Shown here: piece after piece, positions 57,135-64,000 of the stretch
Layout: each line of letters starts with the position of its first letter
Numbering within the stretch: position 1 is the stretch's first letter
Assembly: GCA_021397835.1 (NCBI GenBank)
Contig: JAJFZO010000146.1
Span: forward strand, 1 to 64,000
Direction: 5' to 3'
Origin: Moringa oleifera
Lineage: Eukaryota > Streptophyta > Magnoliopsida > Brassicales > Moringaceae
Length of the DNA: 64,000 bases
The notes under the pieces: generated by a model
What the model saw: only the letters and a program-made list of their open reading frames with translations
Told to the model about the DNA's origin: nothing
Database searches by the model: none
Made by a program: the position numbers and the translations under genes

Positions 57135-60100
57135 AGTTACAAGCATACTTGTGTATATGTATGCATATATATAACTTGTAGTTGTACTTGATCAATTTTA
57201 TCTATAACATAAAATTAGGCGTATATGTATAATCTTATAATTAAATATATATACATGCAAGTTATAAATGTATATGAATCACAACTATATGTTATAATCA
57301 TCATAAAATTAATACGTATTACAATATATAAATATTAATTATTAAGTACTAAAAATAATCAAGCAAACAAGTAATATCATATATATACATATATATATAT
57401 ATATGTGCTTATAACTTATATACTCTTATAATCGAATATATAATGTATATAGAAATTGTGAATATACATATGCATCTCGATTTTATTGAAATTATTGTAA
57501 AGAAATAAAATATTCGATTTCATTTATAAAAGCCTAAAATTTTAAGAAATTTTTATTGGAAATTTCAACATAAAAAGAAATTTCAATAATAATTTTTTTG
57601 GAATTTTTTGCTAAAATTATAAAAAATAAATCAAGTTCAACTAATACTTTTTGCATGAAATTCTAATAGAAATTATTGTTAAATTTCATCTAAAAATTTT
57701 AACAAAAAATTTTGTTGCAATTTAAGTTTATACTTATAAAAAAATTACAAAACAATTTTCAAAATTAAATTTTTTAAAGAAAGTCATGCAAATCCAAACC
57801 CAAAGTGATAATAACAAGTCTTCATTTAGCAAGCCAAGCCTCGACCAAACAAACTTATCAAAGCCCACACATAGACTATACAAACTACATTGCTTTTTAA
57901 ACAATACACATATTAGCTCAAATATCAGATTAAACTGATAGATTATCGATGTTTACTTTTCTTATTTTGTAAATTGATTAATGAAGAATCCATCATCATA
58001 TTATTAATTAGCCCAAAAACTGACGATCCTCAAACTGCTTCACTGTTGTAAGAAGTTTGCAGAAAGTTAACAATCTTGTTCATACAGTAATGAGTAGGCT
58101 GTCAAAAACAAAACTCCACTTATTTAAAATATAAAGTTTAACCTCTAATTCATCATAAAAACAAAAAAAAAAAATTAAAAACAGCAGTATCGTTGGTCAC
58201 TTTGTCACTTAATTTCTTAATAAAAATACATAAATTATAAAACATAAGATAAGGGAATTATATCTTCATCAAACAAGAAATTAATGGTTTTCTAACTTAA
58301 ATGTTTTTAAAATATAAAAAACTTAAAAAATTAATTAAATTTTAAGTTAATTACATTGAAAAGATTTATATTTTACTAACGATCTCGAATTAAAATTTAT
58401 GAAAATAATTTACCTCTATTTAAAATTTACAGTTTTTATTAAATTTTTAATTTGAAATTTTTGTTAATATTAATAATTTAGCACACATATATGATATTTA
58501 TATAACTTTTACTTATGTAATTACTTTAATTATCTTTTTAAACATTATAAAAAAATAAAATATTTTTTAACATTAAACTTAGTAATAAAATATTAAAAAT
58601 AAAAATAATATTTTATTCGTTTCGATAGTGTATAATAAAATGTTGGGTTAATTTTAGAAGCAAACAAATTCACATGCATGCGATTCGTGTGCACAAAACT
58701 GTTAATAATAAAAAATAAAAATAAAAATTTCACATTAAAATTAAATAAAAACGTAAAATTTAAATAGATATAATTTTTTAAGTTTTAATTCAAAATTATT
58801 AATAAAATGCATGTACTTTTAATATAATTAACTTTTAAAATTTTATTTAATTGTAAATAATATATAATTTAAAAAATTCAATAAATCAAATTATTTATCA
58901 CTACATGTTTTACAAATAAAAAAGTTTAAATATTTTCAAATGTAAGTAAATAGAAAGCGAGTAAGCTGACCCCAACCAAGATAACCCCAACCAATTAAAA
59001 GGGCACATGTTACCAAGGACCAAATACATAACATTAATCAAATCTATAAAAAAGTTTGTAATTAAATTAACAACAAATTTTAATTTAAAAAACTATGTAA
59101 TTTCGATTGAGGTGATTTGCTTTATGAATTAAAGCATTGAGAGAAGAAAATTCTCTTTTGAAAAACGAAAAACAAACGCAAAAGTAAGTATAAATCAATG
59201 ATGTTTTTCAGTTCAATGTTTTTTTTCACCATATAAATTTTATTTTTTCACTGAAAAAAATTATACGTCATCAGACTTTTTAGTTAATACAAATTCTAAT
59301 AGACTTCATTATTTTTAATTAAATTATAATAAACTTAATTGGTTAAAATAAAATTTAGAATATATTAATATTTTTATATCTATAAATTGATAACAAATTA
59401 AATAAGCGCACTTCAAAAACATTTATTACTTAATTTTTAAGCATATATATTTTAAGAACGTAACTTATACATTAAAAATTATTCAATCACCTCTTTTTTA
59501 TAATACTATAATTAATTTATTAATTATTTTTATAAATTTACAAGTATCTTATTTGATGATCAATTTCTCATTCCATCACTATAATTCATCGAACACATAA
59601 AGACATGCATGCCATTAAGGATCACTAATGGCAAGGGGTTTCTTCCCAAACTTTGCCTCCTAGAACCATCAAATCAACACACAAGTCGAAGCCGTCAACA
59701 GGGATGGCCTATCCGCACCCGCACACTCTGTAGCTTGGCTAGAACGTGACATGTAGTTATGATGTGGCTCTTTCCCTTCCCATGAAGCCACGAGAGCAAA
59801 CTTAGGACTCATAATTACATTGTACTAGCTCAACTAAACTTAGTAACTGTGAAACTGTGTATTCATTTTTTATGTTATCTTGTTGTGACTATTGAGACAT
59901 TGACCTTAGAAAATAAGTCAGACCCTTGTATTATATGACATGGTCATGGTACATGAACTTTAAAATTCTGGAACAAAAGAGCTATGCAGCATATTGTATA
60001 TTTATAAATTATAAATAAAATTTTAATGTAATATTCAAACAAATTTAAATTAAGTTTAAAAACATATATTAATTTGCATGATAAACTAATAAAAAAGGTT

Positions 60101-60719
60101 TTGGAAATTGATCAGTATGTAACGTGGATCATCAATAATCAAATTAATTTAATTTTTAGTCAAATAAATTCTCTAAATATTTTTTTAAACAAAATTACTA
60201 TTATAAGCGGACAACAATTTTAATTCTTAAATTATCAAAAAATAAATACTTAATTCATTAAGAAACACAAAAAAATTTTAGCAATGATTTGACAAATGCT
60301 CTAATATTTATGAATTATTTTGTAAAATGTTGTTCTTTACTAGACATACCTTTAATTAACCATCAATAAATTTTTTTATTAAAAAAACAAGAAGTTTCTG
60401 GTAAGTTAGAATAATGCAACTAGAATATTCCAATTTTATCTCAAGTAAATTCTGGTAAGTTCTAGAACAACGTAGAAATTCAATTGGATCAAATAATGGA
60501 TTCATATTCCCATATTTTAAAATTATTATTGTCGATTAATTCAACAAAATTGTACCAATATTTTAATTAAGGTGGTCCTTGTTTTGGCCTTCTAAGTTGG
60601 GACAAATAATTTGCTGCCGCTGTTTTTGTAATGCTACTCTTTCCTTTCTAATATTATTAACTAATATAAAAGCAAATAAAATAATAAAATCTTTGGCCAC
60701 TATGTATCGCAACTTGCCT

Positions 60720-60900
60720 TAATTGGTCATGAATCAGACAGACTTGCCCGTCTATGCCACTTCAATATTCCTCAGTCCTCACCTGTTTGGCCCACACTCT
60801 CCCAAGGCCGGTACGTGGCCGCCTAAATGGTTTACACGTGTGTCCCATGCTAGTGTATCATACGGCTTTGAGTTTCACGTTTGTTTTCTTCTGTCAAATA
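60720..60900 (+). promoter_or_regulatory. Candidate promoter fragment with ABRE and G-box-like cores, copy 2
   Basis: TACGTGGC (60,812-60,819) is a good abscisic-acid response element match, and ACACGTGT (60,834-60,841) is a palindromic ACGT-core site 15 bp further. Copy 1 has TACGTGCC at the first site. No gene is visible within 3 kb downstream. Confidence 0.35.
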
Positions 60901-61429
60901 AGAGTACTAGTTTAGGAACTTCAAAACATTTCAACAATTTTTTCGTTATTTTTTTATTTTTTTATTTTTATGAATTAATGATATCAAATCTTTCCAAAGA
61001 AAATCCTTTTAATTTTTACTAACATAATGTTATAGCTACTACATATTTTAAAACCTTGATGATTTATTATATGTTTTCTAGAATTGTTCTTAAAACATGT
61101 GATTTAGTCCATTACTTCTCACTTTATATGTATTTTTTTATTTTTTGATTTTTTAATATTGATTAAATTAATTATAAATTAATTATTTTAATTTCATTTA
61201 AATTAGATTATATCAAAAAATATAAATATTATTAAATTTGAAGATTATTGGCTTGAAATTTTTTTACATATTTAAAAAACTATTCAAACAGCAATTATAA
61301 TAAAAATTTAGTTTTATAAGAATCAAAATTTTATTTTAAAAATTTGCACAATTAAAAATTTTAAAACATTCAAAAAAATATTTCGTAAAAGAAAAATTGT
61401 TCAAATTTAAAGGAATGAATTTGAAAAGG

Positions 61430-61695
61430 AGTATAGAATTTATTTAAATTATTTAAGATAATTCAAGAAAAAAATATTGTTAGTTTTTCATAATCATTTG
61501 AGTTAAAATTTAATTTAAATTAAACAAAAAGATTAGATATATCAATAGAGATATACAATTAATTCTATTGATATATCAAAATTTAAATTAATAAGCCTTT
61601 ACAATTTAGAGTGCATTTTTTTATATGTACCTTTAAGTTTTTACTTGAAGGGGTTGAACACAATTTAATCTTAACATATCATATTTTTTAAAAAT
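61430..61695. repeat. Single 267-bp unit in copy 2
   Basis: One unit, AGTATAGAATTTATTT to CATATCATATTTTTT, with the same 14-bp inverted repeat. Copy 1 has three units here (7,181-7,981). Confidence 0.95.
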
Positions 61696-62829
61696 TATTG
61701 TATTACTTAGATTTTTTATTTTTGATTGTTCTAAGATTATAAGAAATATTCTCAAAATAAATAATATATGCAATATTAAATAAAATAAAACAATAAAATT
61801 TACCATTAATTAATACATTTCATTTAAAAGTTTTTTGAAATACTTTGACAATAATATTTGTTAAGTCATTATGTTGAGAATGAGTAATTGTAAGCAGAGG
61901 TAAACTTCTCATTTGAATTGGCTTATTAAATCAGCATTAATTATATAGAATGGGTACCCGTGGATCCAAAGGAAAGCTCTATACTCTCGATCACCACTAA
62001 AATAGGTATACATGGATGTACAATGGAACTTCTCGTTGTGGATAATTTGTTAAATTACATTTCGTTCAGATTAAAAGAGTAAGCATGAAGGAAATGAACG
62101 ATGATGACATCAAACGAGAATGATTATCTGATTACTTGAAGGATCTAGATTGATTGAAGAGCTAAATCTTTTCAAGAAGAGCATGATCAAGAATTTAATA
62201 ATAGTAAAGAGTTTGAGCTTTAAGTTTGGATCGCTAAGCATGTTGGCCCATGGGCTCTATTTCAACTATCATTACAATATCATAAATATATCGATTCATA
62301 ACTATTCTCACCCATTTAAACTTGCACAATAAGCCATAAAAACAGGTAAAGATTTTTTTACTAATTTAAAATTAATGTTAAGTTTTAAGATAAAAATATA
62401 AAATTACTATTTATAATTTATTATATTAATATAAAAATGAATAAATAATTTTATTAAATTATTTTAAATTACTATTTCTTTATTAATTCAACAAAATATG
62501 TTGATATATTGTTTAAAAAAAGAAAGTGTTGACTACAATGCAAAAGATTATAATGTAAATTTTATTAATACCTTAAGAAAGGACCCATGGGTGAGTCATA
62601 TGCTACAAAAGCAATACATATCATAGTCCAATTATTTGATTGGTCATGCATATCATGATGGTTGTCCCGTGGAGTCCAATTAGGCCATCTCAACTCTATA
62701 CACCAAATTTAACATCATTTTGGTGCTAAAAGAGAATTATTTCAGAATATTTCAAAATCAATTTTTTTTCATCTCCGATCATTGCATAAAAAAAGCGATT
62801 CAAATTTGATTTTTTATAACTTTTGTTAT

Positions 62830-64000
62830 ATTATTATACTTTAATTTAACAAAATTACAAATATTAAACCTCACTATGTAGTTGTGGTTTTGTTAATTTA
62901 TTTGGATTTTAGCTTTTGTTACTATTTATATTTTTTTATTTAATTTTAGATGATTTTATATTTTTATTGATTTCTTTACTATTTGATTTATTGTATTTTT
63001 ATCACACTTTTTTCTTAAAAGATCAATGGAAATGTAATTTTAAATTGTTTCTATAGAATATTTTATGATTCTTAAATTGTTTTAAGTTAATTTTTTTATC
63101 ATTTCTCATTTTAAGTTTTTTAATCTTTTGTGTTTTCCATTTATTTTTTATTTTCTTTGATTTTTAAGATTTTATTATATTTTAATTTTTTATTTTAAGT
63201 TTTATGATTTTTTGATATATTTAATATTTATTTTATTTTATCTTTTATTATTTTTTCAATAAAATCTTTTTTTTTTGACTTTGCAAAGAGTCTTGTCTTT
63301 TTACTGATATCTTTTTCTATATGTATTTTCTTAATTTTGTTGGATTTTTTTACTTTTTTCTTTTTTCTTTAAGTTACATTGAGTTTTATTTTTTACTTTC
63401 TTTCATTATTTTCTTTCAGTAACTTTGTTTTTTAAAAAAATTTTTTTATTTACTTTTATTTTATTTTTAAAAAATTTATATTTTTTATTTTTGTTTACTT
63501 TTTACTTTTTATTTTTTTATTTTTTAAATTTTATTAAAGAATTTATATTTTTATTTATTTGGATATTCTTTTGATTTTTGTTGTATTTTTATTTTTTACT
63601 ATTTGATTTATATTATTTATATTATATTTTTCTTTAAAAGATCAATATAAATCAATTTTTTAATTTTTTATATAATATTTTATGATTCTTTAATTATTTT
63701 AAATTATTTTATTTTTTATATTTTTTAAGTTTTCAAGTTTATATTTTTTAATAATTCACTTTTTCTTTGAATTTTTTGGATTTTATAATTTTTTTCTATT
63801 TTTATTTTGTTTATTTTTAATAATTTTTTAATATATTTTTATATTTTACTTTATTTCTACTATTTTGTTTTCCAACAAAATTTATTTTCTTACTTTGCAA
63901 AGAGTTTAGTTTCTTTTAATCAAACAAAATTTATTTTTATACGTATTATCTTTTAATCAAACAAAAGATGTTTGTTTCTTTTTATTTTTACTATTTATTT
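62830..64000 (+). repeat. T-rich long-period repeats, copy 2 portion
   Basis: Equivalent of 9,100-10,395. Two deletions relative to copy 1: about 35 bp near 62,945 and about 100 bp near 63,500, the second removing the ATTAAACTTCACCAAGTGG landmark. The block continues beyond the window. Confidence 0.85.

Larger units (their letters stand above)
54143..64000. repeat. Segmental duplication, copy 2 (direct)
   Basis: Equivalent of 1-10,395 and continuing past the window end. It carries the same sub-features: the two ~0.6-kb modules (54,160-54,780 and 55,320-55,960), an AT microsatellite (about 57,103-57,130), the RY-type patch (about 59,600-59,835), the G-box island, and the start of the T-rich block. 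Differences from copy 1 are small indels, scattered substitutions, one 267-bp unit where copy 1 has three, and two deletions in the T-rich part. Confidence 0.95.

Noticed and set aside
1..64000. tRNA, rRNA or telomere-type repeats
   Set aside because: I looked for tRNA arm patterns, rRNA-like GC-rich conserved blocks and TTTAGGG repeats and recognised none; a covariance-model scan would be needed to be sure.

Overview
The window looks like AT-rich nuclear DNA of a flowering plant, probably a eudicot; the species cannot be named. Evidence: broken exons of plant-type genes (homomeric acetyl-CoA carboxylase, 14-3-3, ankyrin/CCCH zinc finger protein, CCR4-NOT subunit 11), Ty1/copia retrotransposon fragments, GT-AG intron borders, and long A/T-rich stretches. 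I see no intact protein-coding gene, tRNA, rRNA or CRISPR array. Every recognisable coding stretch is a fragment or pseudogene.

Layout. (1) 1-10,395 is the first copy of a large direct duplication; the second copy is 54,143-64,000 and runs off the window end. By eye they are nearly identical, but copy 1 carries a 267-bp sequence three times where copy 2 has it once. A more diverged, internally deleted third copy lies at 48,656-50,635, and the sequence upstream of copies 2 and 3 (52,488-54,130 and 47,030-48,655) is also duplicated. (2) 9,100-11,075 and 15,440-18,650 are strongly T-rich long-period repeats. (3) 11,160-13,535 is a tandem array of a roughly 165-bp, CT-rich, 5'UTR-like unit. It is followed by a minus-strand ankyrin/CCCH pseudogene, the 3' end of a copia element and its LTR. 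(4) 18,900-23,545 holds a duplicated exon-like segment, a second ankyrin/CCCH pseudogene and the last two exons of a 14-3-3 gene. (5) 23,613-44,507 is the centrepiece: a tandem array of about eleven fragments of the biotin carboxylase part of a homomeric acetyl-CoA carboxylase gene, most about 2.1 kb apart. AGC/AGT-rich minisatellite separates most of the units, and the array ends in an inverted copy. (6) 45,460-45,950 (minus) has three exons of a CNOT11 gene. (7) 51,278-52,490 is the 5' LTR plus gag and the start of protease of a copia element of the same family as the 3' end at 14.3-15.2 kb.

The ACC units other than the leftmost share a stop codon and a 13-nt frameshifting deletion. The leftmost unit lacks both, so amplification seems to have started from an already broken copy. 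The 14-3-3 exons run in the same reading frame, across splice-like borders, into the first ACC exon. The region is best read as a gene-fragment graveyard built by capture, tandem amplification, inversion and segmental duplication. It could still be transcribed, and its inverted ACC copy could feed small-RNA production; both are inference.
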